The notes: generated from the letters alone by a model not told the origin. A stretch of DNA of 62,373 nt from an uncultured Cytophagaceae bacterium (GCA_903898715.1 CAIUGL010000089.1:1-62373); one strand, 5' to 3'; positions 17,386 through 25,407 are shown, counted from the first letter of the stretch. Numbers and translations are program-made.

Positions 17386-17849
17386 AATCCATTAGATAGC
17401 TTGTCCAAGATACTATTTTCAATTAAATATCTCTTTAGTTGACTTTCAAAAATTGTTACTTCAATAGTAAAATCACTCCGCAAAGATTTATATCTACGAT
17501 CTTTAGCGGGGTTAAGGTCTTGAAGTTGAATAAAGAGTTTCCAATCACCATCGTTTTTAAAGAAAACCTTTTCGATATTTTTAAATGCCGTTCGGTGTTC
17601 ATTGGAATTCAAAAGTGGCTCCTTGGAGGAACAATTTTGAGATTGTGTAAAGCCATTATACAAAGTAGCTTTAATAGCGTCTTTAGATGCCTCGGCTGAC
17701 GTATATCTAGTGAAAACTTTTGAACTAGTCATTCTCAATACTAGCTTGCCTTTTAAGTCACTGGATACACATTCAAATCCAAAGTCATTCCCATAAGTTA
17801 ATGGGCAATAAATAAATAAAAACAGAAGGACAAGTTTTGATTTCATCAA
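17382..17849 (-). CDS. Small exported protein of unknown function, first gene of envelope operon B
   Basis: A 155-residue protein with signal peptide MMKSKLVLLFLFIYCPLTYG. The mature protein has two Cys (FECVSS and SQNCSSKE) that could form a disulfide, a helical ASKDAIKATLYNGF and a beta-rich end (WKLFIQLQDLNP, DFTIEVTIFESQ). No family was recognised. It is the first gene after the 14-bp-stem hairpin that separates it from the upstream three-gene unit, and its stop overlaps the DUF6175-like start (ATGA), so it should lead a five-gene transcript running down to 13761. Confidence 0.62.
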   Translation of the reverse strand: MMKSKLVLLFLFIYCPLTYGNDFGFECVSSDLKGKLVLRMTSSKVFTRYTSAEASKDAIKATLYNGFTQSQNCSSKEPLLNSNEHRTAFKNIEKVFFKNDGDWKLFIQLQDLNPAKDRRYKSLRSDFTIEVTIFESQLKRYLIENSILDKLSNGF

Positions 17850-17859
17850 AATTCAAAAC

Positions 17860-17903
17860 AAACGAAAATCACACCAAATAAATGATTGATGTGATTTTCG
17901 TTT
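17860..17903 (-). terminator. Long-stem terminator between the two envelope operons
   Basis: A perfect 14-bp inverted repeat (17860-17873 with 17890-17903) encloses a 16-base A/T-rich loop. It lies in the 74-base gap between the BamE-like lipoprotein gene and the next unit, with T-rich sequence after it on the minus strand. It could also be read as an attenuator between the two gene sets. Confidence 0.65.
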
Positions 17904-17923
17904 AGTTCTATTAAAGGATTAAA

Positions 17924-18508
17924 TTAATCTAATTTAATTAACAACTTTTTTTCATTGACTGTTGGCTTGTATAAAAGCTTATGAATATCAAGTAAACCTT
18001 CTGCTTTACCTGAACCAGAATACTTACCTTCTAAACCTTTTTCAGATATAACCAATTCCAATTTGTCACTTTTATTGAACATCAAATAAGCCGTTTCAAT
18101 TTTATTTCCAAATTCTCTTTTACCGGTTGCTCCAAGTGAATTTTCATTTTGATCATTCAAAATAGTATGCACTTTTTTATAATGGTAAACTACAGCTTTG
18201 TAACCATCTGCTTGATTAAATAATATATCATACGGGCGACCCACTCGTTTAGTTACTTCTTGATAAGTCATTCCAGCATTCAAATCAGATAAATCATCTG
18301 CACTTACAAAAGATATAAGTTTAATAGGATTAGGTTTTTCTCTATCATCACGTTCAGTTAAAATTTCTCTTTTTAAATCAGTCTCAACGTCCATAACTTT
18401 TGCTTCAGTCTCAATTAGTGGAGCAGCAGGTATGTTCAAAACAGAAGTTCCTCCACCACAAGATGAAAGGATAATAATTGAAGAGGCAAAAAGAATTACT
18501 TTTTTCAT
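17924..18508 (-). CDS. SmpA/BamE-like lipoprotein
   Basis: A 194-residue lipoprotein with signal MKKVILFASSIIILSSC (lipobox LSSC) followed by GGG. The segment DDLSDLNAGMTYQEVTKRVG, then RPYDI, matches the SmpA/OmlA/BamE-like signature (a G-M-T-x-x-x-V then G-x-P turn), followed by a strand VVYHYKKVHTILND. Family members are small outer-membrane lipoproteins that help barrel assembly or scaffold envelope complexes. It ends the three-gene unit with the LamG and barrel lipoproteins, 25 bases after the LamG gene. The match is to a short motif only, so its role in barrel assembly is inference. Confidence 0.65.
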   Translation of the reverse strand: MKKVILFASSIIILSSCGGGTSVLNIPAAPLIETEAKVMDVETDLKREILTERDDREKPNPIKLISFVSADDLSDLNAGMTYQEVTKRVGRPYDILFNQADGYKAVVYHYKKVHTILNDQNENSLGATGKREFGNKIETAYLMFNKSDKLELVISEKGLEGKYSGSGKAEGLLDIHKLLYKPTVNEKKLLIKLD

Positions 18509-18533
18509 TTTGATATATTTTTAAGTTTATAAA

Positions 18534-19580
18534 TTAATAATTAACCAAAGAAGAAACCTCTGAGGCCGTTAATGCTCTATTATAAATTCTTACGTCATCT
18601 ATAATTCCATTGAAGAATTCTTTTACGTTAGAAGAAGGCGGTGTTTCTATTCTGGCACCAATTGAAAACACATTGGGAACAACATCTACCCTAGTTGGCC
18701 TAGAACTTACTTCCGTGGCAAATGAATAATAACGCGTTCTTGTTCCATCAAAAGTTATTGTGATTTTATTCCAAACATTTGTTGCATCATTCGAATAATA
18801 CCAAAGTGTCCAGTCATTATTCCAATGGTAGTGCATTAAAGATTGATAGGTTCTATTATTCACTACGGTAGTAGTTAGTTTGACATAATTTGCTTGAGAA
18901 TTAGAACCGCTTCTTCCAAAGCCAACTAACATTGAATTCGCAACCCATCTCGGTGCATTATACCAAAATGAAATTGTAAAACTCGAATTCCCTGATGGAA
19001 GATTCCTCGGATTTGTAACACTAAGAAAATCGCTGACACCATTAAATAAATAGGCCGAATTTCTAAGGCCAGTTCGGCCACTGACTAAACTAGCACTTCC
19101 TTGTAAATTATTTGCGTTACCACTGTAATCTAAACCATTTCCGTTAAGTGGATAATAACCCACCAATCCATTTCTTAGGGTGGAATTATCCGCTGGAAAT
19201 ACAAAAGAATTTTCGACACCATAAATGGTCGACCTAGGTGTTTTTGCATAAGTTCTATAAAAATATCTTTGACCTGGTATCAAATCAACCATCGCTATAG
19301 AATTGGAACTTCCACTTGCTGCATTATTAAAACTACTCGAACTTTCAAGTGTCGGATTAGACGATAATGACCAACAAATCCCCTTCTCTGATATAGGGTC
19401 TCCATCGTTAGAAATTACAACTACAGATGCAGTTGCTCTTGTGGGACCTGTAATTGATGGCGCCGTAACACTTACTTCATTCTTATTCCCCTTACCTTGA
19501 GGAATAGCATCATCCTTTTGGCAACTTTGAGTAATTACCAACAATAAAAACAAATATAGAAAACCGCTACGCTTATTCAT
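18534..19580 (-). CDS. LamG-domain surface lipoprotein
   Basis: A 348-residue lipoprotein with signal LYLFLLLVITQSC (lipobox TQSC). Residues 35-130 form a fibronectin-III-like domain (ISEKGICWSLSSNP, LIPGQRYFYRTYAKT), a pattern common in Bacteroidota surface lipoproteins. Residues 140-348 form a LamG/concanavalin-like jelly roll: LVGYYPLNGNGLDYSGNANN, AYLFNGVSDFLSV, SFTISFWYNA and FFNGIIDDVRIYNRALT, the last being the typical closing motif. Such domains bind carbohydrates or proteins at the cell surface. It is 2 bases downstream of the barrel lipoprotein gene, so the two are cotranscribed and probably act together. Confidence 0.85.
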   Translation of the reverse strand: MNKRSGFLYLFLLLVITQSCQKDDAIPQGKGNKNEVSVTAPSITGPTRATASVVVISNDGDPISEKGICWSLSSNPTLESSSSFNNAASGSSNSIAMVDLIPGQRYFYRTYAKTPRSTIYGVENSFVFPADNSTLRNGLVGYYPLNGNGLDYSGNANNLQGSASLVSGRTGLRNSAYLFNGVSDFLSVTNPRNLPSGNSSFTISFWYNAPRWVANSMLVGFGRSGSNSQANYVKLTTTVVNNRTYQSLMHYHWNNDWTLWYYSNDATNVWNKITITFDGTRTRYYSFATEVSSRPTRVDVVPNVFSIGARIETPPSSNVKEFFNGIIDDVRIYNRALTASEVSSLVNY

Positions 19581-19582
19581 AT

Positions 19583-20857
19583 CTAAAAATTAAAACCTAT
19601 TCCTACTTGAAGATCCGAAAACTTATTGGATGCCCCTCCCAAAATGCCTAGTATACTATAGTTAACATTAAAGTTGACTGGACCAGACAATACCATTAAA
19701 CCACTCTCTAATTCAAGACCACTCGTACTACTCTTTTTATTTAGTGCCCACGATTGACCTATTGATTGACCAATTTGCGAGTAGTTATATTCATTAAACG
19801 ACCAAAGCAAATTTCTTTGACCATAACCCGCACCCATTGTCCAATAAACATCTTTTGAAAGGCCGACTAAAAAACCACCAGTAACCGATAATCTTGAAGT
19901 ACTGGACTCTGAGCCAAATAAGTAATAAGTGAGGCTTGAATTATAATTCGCCAACTTGTTCGTAGCAACGTCTACCTCGTATTTAGAGCTTTCTGAAGAA
20001 GCCAAGCTCATTTTTCCTGATACATACCATCCATTTTTATTACCAGCTTGCCCAATTGATAATGATAAAGTTCTAGAGGTTTGTTTTGCTCCGACATCAA
20101 ATGGCGAAATTCCAACACGTAGAAACGTTCTATTCGAAGAATTACTTTTAGTGTTAGTTAAATTCTTTATCTCTGGACTTTTTGACGTTTTATTTGGGGC
20201 TTCAGAAGCTTTGCTGATTGTTACGCTTTCTTCTTGCGCTACTTTTGGGCTTTGAACTTGAACGTCCTGAGATTCTAATTTCTGAGTTTCAGACCTAGGA
20301 GCAGGCTTAGAATTAACTCTTTTCTCCACAACCTTCTTTGGCGCAACCGGCTTAGGCCTTTCCACTGGCCTGACAGTTTGCGTCTGTGTTTGCGGTTTTG
20401 GCGCGGCAGGCTTAGCAATTGGCTTACCCTTTTCTACCACTTCTGTTTTCGGAGGACTAACGACTATTGGCTCAGGAAGAGCAGGCGGGACATAGCTACC
20501 TTTTCTACCAACAGGTATGGCTGAGATTTTTACTTCAAATCCACCTCCATTGATATTTAAATTTTCGGTACTAATTTCAAATTTTTTATTGTTACCGGGC
20601 GAAATCCCATCTAATTGAGTACTCAAATTACTTTGTGGCACTGACAACATCTTACCTGTTGCAGCATTTCTTAAGCCTACATTTAATTTGAAAACAGTCT
20701 TTTTGCTCCCTTCTAAATTATAAACTACCACAATAGATTTGTTTACTCTATTGTATCCCATTCTAATAGAATTAACAGGATCGCTACTGCAATTCCAAAA
20801 TAAAAGTGCAATTCCTGCGTAAAGGGTAAGTTTTTTTATTTTTTTCAACAATGACAT
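19583..20857 (-). CDS. Lipoprotein with Pro-rich linker and C-terminal beta-barrel
   Basis: An unusual 424-residue architecture. A lipoprotein signal (YAGIALLFWNC) leads into a small beta domain (residues 30-115: KSIVVVYNLEGS, VGLRNAATG, DGISPGNNKKFEIS), similar to a module often attached to Bacteroidota SUMF1 or surface proteins. Residues 120-235 are a Pro/Lys/Gln/Ser-rich linker (VSPPKTEVVEKGKP, PKPQTQTQTVRPVERP), long enough to cross peptidoglycan. From about 240 a set of amphipathic strands (FLRVGISPFDVGA, GWYVSGKMSLA, MGAGYGQRNLLWSF) ends in VGIGFNF, typical of an outer-membrane barrel. It leads the upstream three-gene unit. Function unknown; it may anchor the complex to the outer membrane. 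Confidence 0.72.
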   Translation of the reverse strand: MSLLKKIKKLTLYAGIALLFWNCSSDPVNSIRMGYNRVNKSIVVVYNLEGSKKTVFKLNVGLRNAATGKMLSVPQSNLSTQLDGISPGNNKKFEISTENLNINGGGFEVKISAIPVGRKGSYVPPALPEPIVVSPPKTEVVEKGKPIAKPAAPKPQTQTQTVRPVERPKPVAPKKVVEKRVNSKPAPRSETQKLESQDVQVQSPKVAQEESVTISKASEAPNKTSKSPEIKNLTNTKSNSSNRTFLRVGISPFDVGAKQTSRTLSLSIGQAGNKNGWYVSGKMSLASSESSKYEVDVATNKLANYNSSLTYYLFGSESSTSRLSVTGGFLVGLSKDVYWTMGAGYGQRNLLWSFNEYNYSQIGQSIGQSWALNKKSSTSGLELESGLMVLSGPVNFNVNYSILGILGGASNKFSDLQVGIGFNF

Positions 20858-20859
20858 TC

Positions 20860-20879
20860 TGACAAATTATATTTTGTCA
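20860..20879. promoter_or_regulatory. Perfect inverted repeat at the start of the barrel-lipoprotein gene
   Basis: TGACAAA (20860-20866) and TTTGTCA (20873-20879) are separated by TTATAT. The repeat ends 3 bases before the start codon. On the minus strand it contains TATAATTTG, close to a Bacteroidota -7 element, so it may be an operator or core promoter of a near-leaderless transcript. Confidence 0.45.
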
Positions 20880-21232
20880 AATAAAAAAAACTTTAACCAC
20901 GTTAAACCAGAAATTAAGCTGAAAAATTATTTAATGGTTATTTATTTACTTAACGGTCAAAATGAGTTTTGATAGATTTTTACAAATCTTACCTTAAGTA
21001 AAAAAGGTGATTCAATAGGTCTAGCTTCTAAATCAAATGAAAACTACATTGGCATAGCTGCAGCATCTTATTGTGTCAGGGAATTAACTCCATCGTACCT
21101 AACATTGAACTCGTCGCGTAATTCATGTGGTCCAGATAATTACGTTTATAAACACTGCGCCGACCTCGCTTTCTTTGGCAGAACGAAATAAAACTGATAA
21201 TTTCAAAAAACGATAATCCTGTCACATTACCC
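20880..21232. other. Divergent intergenic region, no gene supported
   Basis: About 350 bases separate the leftward envelope operon from the rightward 253-residue membrane protein gene and must carry promoters for both. One plus-strand frame stays open for some 80 codons near 20980-21190, but it has no ATG and no recognisable motif. No repeat, RNA gene or element end was seen apart from the inverted repeat at its left border. Confidence 0.4.
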
Positions 21233-21994
21233 ATGGAAGTACACCACCATTCACACAACCCTAAATCCTGGAAAGAATACGTTCAAGAATTCTTCATGTT
21301 ATTCTTCGCCGTCTTTTTAGGCTTCATGGCGGAATATTACCTCGAGTATAGAGCGGAGAGACATAAGGAGCACGATTATTTAGTGAGTATGAAGGAGGAT
21401 TTGAAAGCGGATTTAGTGGAAATGGATAAGGGAATTATAGGGATGGAAAAAATTAAATCTGTGGGTCAACGACTTGAGAAACTCTTATATAAACCGGTAT
21501 GGAGTGATAATGAAATTGATTCCATTTACATTTTAAGTCTTAATCTTAGCGCAACCTTAATTAAACCTAATTTTGCTACTGGCACAATAGATCAGTTAAA
21601 AAATGCAGGAGGGTTTCGACTCATTAAAAATCAAGAAATAGTCCATAAAATTTCTGCTTACGAAAAATGGAAGCAAACTATTTTATTACAAGAAGAGTCC
21701 AATTCACACAATTGGAGAAACATTCACCTGTTACAAAATAAACTCTTACATGTAACCACTTTAGGTTTACCTGAAAAACTGAATGACATTAGATTAGATA
21801 AAGCTGAACTAGAAAGGATTAAAGAATCGACTGGTAGTAAATTTCTTACTTCGGACAAAAAAACTTTATATGAATACGCGAATTATATTTGGGTCCAAAG
21901 AGGTTATGTGGCTTACTATGAAATCATGGTAAAAATGGAACAACAACAGGCGAAAGAGTTAATCAAGCTTTTAGAGGAGGAACTGGAACATTAA
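21233..21994 (+). CDS. Membrane-anchored protein with His-rich N-terminus, uncharacterised
   Basis: A 253-residue protein with a start pattern (MEVHHHSHNPKSWKEY) common to a Cytophagales/Chitinophaga hypothetical family. One membrane helix follows (FFMLFFAVFLGFMAEYYLE, residues 20-39), then a long charged helical domain (RAERHKEHDYLVSMKEDLKA, LEKLLYKPVWSDNEID, KMEQQQAKELIKLLEEELEH). The N-terminus with four His close together might bind a metal, but nothing else supports this. It is not Sec-cleaved: the helix is an anchor, with the bulk probably on one side of the inner membrane. It stands alone between two divergent or convergent neighbours. Function unknown. Confidence 0.72.
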   Translation: MEVHHHSHNPKSWKEYVQEFFMLFFAVFLGFMAEYYLEYRAERHKEHDYLVSMKEDLKADLVEMDKGIIGMEKIKSVGQRLEKLLYKPVWSDNEIDSIYILSLNLSATLIKPNFATGTIDQLKNAGGFRLIKNQEIVHKISAYEKWKQTILLQEESNSHNWRNIHLLQNKLLHVTTLGLPEKLNDIRLDKAELERIKESTGSKFLTSDKKTLYEYANYIWVQRGYVAYYEIMVKMEQQQAKELIKLLEEELEH

Positions 21995-22015
21995 TCGGCG
22001 TATTATATAAATAAC

Positions 22016-22612
22016 TTACTCCTTCCACTCCACAGGAATCACTACCTCATTCTTCCTTCCCCAAAACTGAAATGGAGCATTATAGCCTAAAAACGAATAT
22101 TCTCCAGCGACCTTAATGCCCTTTTTTTGAATCAATGCCAGTAACTCATCCCGCTTTTCGGTGATTTTTTCATCATCCGCATAGCCCCCAAAACGAATGA
22201 CTGCCACATATTGTGGGCTAGACTTAACAATATGTACGCCCGAATCTTTTGGCTTAGGTAAATCTGACGCTGTGTATTTTTCAGGCATCACAAAACTCAT
22301 CGTAGAACCCTGATTTCCAATCTCCATACGCACCGGAGAAGTCATGGCAATACTCTTGCCCTGATCATTTCCCCCAAATATGTAACCGGCTAATTTGCGG
22401 AAACCACTGCTGGCCACCGACTTGTAATTGGTCCCCTGACTGTAAATTTTAGCAAACGTAGCTGCAGGATAAAAACGAATTTCAAATTTAGCCTCCTTGC
22501 GCACGAGCCTGTATTTCTGATTTTCAGTTTTTAAATTACTGCTCACCAACTGATATGATTGGATCATTAGGAATATAAATCCAATGCTCGCGATGATGTA
22601 AAAAGCTTTCAT
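22016..22612 (-). CDS. SOUL-family haem-binding protein
   Basis: A 198-residue protein with an N-terminal membrane anchor or uncleaved signal (FYIIASIGFIFLMIQSYQLV) and a SOUL domain: KYRLVRKEAKFEIRFYPAA, AKIYSQGTNYKSVASSGFR, the family-typical FGGNDQGKSIAMTSPVRME and MSFVMPEKYTASDLPKP. The C-terminal GFLGYNAPFQFWGRKNEV-like strand fits the SOUL repeat. SOUL proteins bind tetrapyrroles or act as haem carriers; which ligand is used here cannot be read from the sequence. It is divergent from the DUF1080 operon and convergent with the 253-residue membrane protein. Confidence 0.88.
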   Translation of the reverse strand: MKAFYIIASIGFIFLMIQSYQLVSSNLKTENQKYRLVRKEAKFEIRFYPAATFAKIYSQGTNYKSVASSGFRKLAGYIFGGNDQGKSIAMTSPVRMEIGNQGSTMSFVMPEKYTASDLPKPKDSGVHIVKSSPQYVAVIRFGGYADDEKITEKRDELLALIQKKGIKVAGEYSFLGYNAPFQFWGRKNEVVIPVEWKE

Positions 22613-22738
22613 GTCAAGGAATGTTTAGTTCGTACTGACCTTAAACTGAATAACTTACAAAATAGTTTCCCGATCTCTCGAAACAATAATTTTATTTTTA
22701 CCTGCAATTGCCTTACTTTAAATCAATAAACCTCCCCT

Positions 22739-23518
22739 ATGAAACGATTTCTACTCATTGCGCTGTCTTGCATGGCTTTTTCAGCCCAAGCCAAACCAAA
22801 AAAGGAAAAATGGATTCAATTATTTAATGGAAAAAACCTAACTAATTGGACCGTAAAAATCCACCACCATGAGGTAGGCGATAATTTTGGAAACACATTT
22901 CGCGCAGAAGACGGCATGATCAAAGTTCGCTACGATCAATATGACCAATTCAACGAGCGATACGGCCACCTCTACTTCAACAAACCTTTTTCTCACTATA
23001 AACTTCGATTGCAATATCGCTTCACAGGCGTTTGGCGAAAAGATGCCCCTGACTATACAGAGAAAAATTCCGGGGTCATGTTCCACTCCCAAGATCCAAA
23101 TACCATGCCCAAAGAACAGGATTGGCCTATTTCCGTCGAAATGCAATTCTTAGGAATTTTAGCAGATGGCAAACCAAGACCCACGGGCAACATGTGCTCA
23201 CCTGGTACCGACGTAGTTTTTCAAGGGAAAATCGACCCGAGACATTGCATTAACTCCACTTCCAAAACATTTGAAAACGAACAATGGATCACCGCCGAGT
23301 TAATCGTCCGCGAAGACTCACTGGTTACCCACATGATAAACGGAGAAACGGTATTGGAATACACGCAGCCCCAAATAGGCGGCGGTGTCGCTAATCGCTA
23401 CAATCCTGCCCTGAAAATCGACGGAAAATTATTGAAAAGTGGTTTCATTGCCTTGCAAAGCGAAGGTCAAGAAATTGATTTCCGTCACATTGAGCTCCTA
23501 GATTTATCGAAAGAATAG
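22739..23518 (+). CDS. DUF1080 protein (3-keto-disaccharide hydrolase fold), exported
   Basis: A 259-residue exported protein: signal MKRFLLIALSCMAFSAQA, then the DUF1080 start WIQLFNGKNLTNWTVKIHHH and core strands FNKPFSHYKLRLQYRF, NSGVMFHSQDP, SVEMQFLG and FIALQSEGQEIDFRHIELL, the usual closing signature. DUF1080 is annotated as the 3-keto-disaccharide hydrolase domain, a concanavalin-like fold. Length is standard for a single-domain member. It leads a four-gene unit (4 bases to apbE). With the exported Gfo/Idh/MocA oxidoreductase at the end of the same unit, it fits oxidation of a sugar to its 3-keto form followed by cleavage (inference). Confidence 0.88.
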   Translation: MKRFLLIALSCMAFSAQAKPKKEKWIQLFNGKNLTNWTVKIHHHEVGDNFGNTFRAEDGMIKVRYDQYDQFNERYGHLYFNKPFSHYKLRLQYRFTGVWRKDAPDYTEKNSGVMFHSQDPNTMPKEQDWPISVEMQFLGILADGKPRPTGNMCSPGTDVVFQGKIDPRHCINSTSKTFENEQWITAELIVREDSLVTHMINGETVLEYTQPQIGGGVANRYNPALKIDGKLLKSGFIALQSEGQEIDFRHIELLDLSKE

Positions 23519-23522
23519 ACTG

Positions 23523-24533
23523 ATGGTTAAACATATTCTAGGACTACTATTTCTTTTTTTCATTACCGACGTACATGCGCAGTTGCAAAAATACACCTAC
23601 GAAACCCAGCGCATGGGCTCCCCTTTCCAGATAACCATTTCATGCGACGACTCAACCGGAATCTCCAAAGCGGTTAAACGCGCATTTCAATTGGCCTCCC
23701 AGCTGGAAGGCATACTCAGCGATTATCAGCCAAACTCCGAACTTAGCCAAGTAAATCGCTTGGCAGGAACCGGCAAATTCTTCCCCATCCACGAAGCATT
23801 TCGAGCCATTTTAATCGAATCACTCATCGCCAAAAATCTTAGCCATGGCGCTTTAAATGTATTTGCAGGGAAACAAGTAGGCATGTGGCGACAAGCACGC
23901 AAGAATCAAGAAATGCCGGATAAGGTGGGTTTAGGCCAACTAGCCAAAAAGATACAAGGGACGTGTTTGGAATTTTCAAGCGACTCTACTGCGGTTAGGT
24001 TGCTGGATTCCGCGTGCCAACTAGACCTTGGATCCTTAGGAAAGGGATTCGTGGCACAACGTGTGTTAGAACAGTTAAAACAATCCGGCTTTCCCTACGC
24101 CCTTGTGGATGCAGGCGGTAAAATCGTGGTGACCAGTCAAGGCCCCTCGGGTTTGGCATGGGAAGTGGGCATCGAACTGCCCGCATCTAACACCCTATTA
24201 CCTAAAACCATTGCCCTTAAAAATGAGTCCATTGCCACCAGTGGAAAAACCTATCAATCGGTGCGCTTAGCAGGAAAACAATTTTCACATGTCATCGATC
24301 CCAGAACCGGAATGGCCTTAACGCATGCTCGATCCGCGACTGTCATTGCGGTGGACGGGACGCTGGCCGACTGGCTTGCCACGGCCGCCACGGTAATGAC
24401 CTTGCAAGAAATTGAAAAATTAGTAGTAAAATTGGCAAATGTTCGCCTCCTCATTTTTGAAAATGAATCTGGCGAACCCAAAATCCTATTCAACTATAAT
24501 CTATTACCCCATGAGGCAGCTGGTCTTCATTAG
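23523..24533 (+). CDS. apbE: FAD:protein FMN transferase (ApbE family), exported
   Basis: Attaches FMN covalently to Thr/Ser of target flavoproteins in the periplasm, using FAD and a divalent metal. A signal peptide (MVKHILGLLFLFFITDVHA) is followed by ApbE landmarks: QRMGSPFQI, DLGSLGKGFVAQ (FAD site), YALVDAGGKIVV, HVIDPRTGM and the C-terminal ADWLATAATVM metal/FAD motif. The usual Asp after GG is Lys here (GGK), a minor deviation. About 336 residues is normal. No obvious FMN-accepting partner (FMN-binding or NqrC/RnfG-like domain) is encoded in the window, so its target must be elsewhere or unrecognised. The stop overlaps the next gene's start by 23 bases. Confidence 0.9.
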   Translation: MVKHILGLLFLFFITDVHAQLQKYTYETQRMGSPFQITISCDDSTGISKAVKRAFQLASQLEGILSDYQPNSELSQVNRLAGTGKFFPIHEAFRAILIESLIAKNLSHGALNVFAGKQVGMWRQARKNQEMPDKVGLGQLAKKIQGTCLEFSSDSTAVRLLDSACQLDLGSLGKGFVAQRVLEQLKQSGFPYALVDAGGKIVVTSQGPSGLAWEVGIELPASNTLLPKTIALKNESIATSGKTYQSVRLAGKQFSHVIDPRTGMALTHARSATVIAVDGTLADWLATAATVMTLQEIEKLVVKLANVRLLIFENESGEPKILFNYNLLPHEAAGLH

Positions 24534-25386
24534 TTTACTGTTTTCCCATGGGATTATTGCGCAGGGATTGAAATCGTACCAACAAGCCATTCCTAAGACC
24601 CATGTTTCTTTTGACATGGTCGCCATTCCCTCAGGAAGCCTATCAGTAACATCATCAAAAAAAGTACAAATTCAGGCTTTTTGGATGGCCAAAACAGAGC
24701 TAACCTACGATGTATACCAATTATTTTTCGAGGAATCCCGCGACCCAGAACCCAAGCCACCCAAAGACGGCCCTGATGCCATCACTAGACCTAGTCCTCC
24801 TTACATAGATTTCACGTTAGGGATGGGAAAAGTGGGCGGATACCCTGCAAATTCCATGCAACAATACGCAGCAATCATGTTTTGCAAATGGTTATACGCT
24901 AAAACAGGCATTTTCTATCGCCTACCTACCGAGCAGGAATGGGAATACGCCTGCCTGGCAGGAGCCCAAATACCCAACGAAAAACTCGGAGACTACGCTT
25001 GGTTTCAAGAAAATTCAGGAGATAAATACCATCAAGTGGGTCTAAAGAAACCAAACGCTTGGGGCCTACACGACATGCTCGGGAATGTTTCTGAATGGGT
25101 ACTGGACCAGTATGATGACGCAAATTACCCCGGCAAAGAGAGCCCCGTTTTTATTGACAAATATGCGGATGCCGTTGTCCGAGGAGGAAATTACCAGGAT
25201 CCAGCCAATCGAGTTAGTCCAACCCATCGTATTCCGGCTGACCCCATTTGGAACCGACGGGACCCTCAAATTCCGAAAAGTATATGGTGGAATGCAGATG
25301 CTCCCTTTGTAGGGTTTCGAATTATGCGTCCCGCGAAACAACCCTCTGCCCAAGAAATTAACTCATTTTTTGAAAAATACTTATAA
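24511..25386 (+). CDS. SUMF1/formylglycine-generating-enzyme-fold protein lacking the active-site Cys pair
   Basis: ATG 24511 is chosen because it opens a signal peptide (MRQLVFISLLFSHGIIAQ); the frame upstream lies inside apbE. The mature protein shows the FGE-sulfatase fold: FDMVAIPSGSLSV, FWMAKTELTYDVYQLFF, YRLPTEQEWEYACLAGA, WGLHDMLGNVSEWVLDQYD, VVRGGNYQDP and the final PFVGFRIMRP. True FGEs carry two reactive Cys after the RGG segment. Here that stretch (from 25170 to the end) has none, so formylglycine synthesis is unlikely. Many Bacteroidota SUMF1-fold proteins are structural or use other chemistry. No sulfatase is nearby. It is cotranscribed with apbE and the oxidoreductase gene. Confidence 0.85.
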   Translation: MRQLVFISLLFSHGIIAQGLKSYQQAIPKTHVSFDMVAIPSGSLSVTSSKKVQIQAFWMAKTELTYDVYQLFFEESRDPEPKPPKDGPDAITRPSPPYIDFTLGMGKVGGYPANSMQQYAAIMFCKWLYAKTGIFYRLPTEQEWEYACLAGAQIPNEKLGDYAWFQENSGDKYHQVGLKKPNAWGLHDMLGNVSEWVLDQYDDANYPGKESPVFIDKYADAVVRGGNYQDPANRVSPTHRIPADPIWNRRDPQIPKSIWWNADAPFVGFRIMRPAKQPSAQEINSFFEKYL

Positions 25387-25407
25387 ACTAAACCTCAAAT
25401 AAAACGA

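Noticed and set aside
20980-21190. Plus-strand stop-free stretch of about 80 codons in the divergent spacer
   Set aside because: No ATG, no recognisable motif, and it would end just before a real gene; chance or promoter DNA is the simpler reading.
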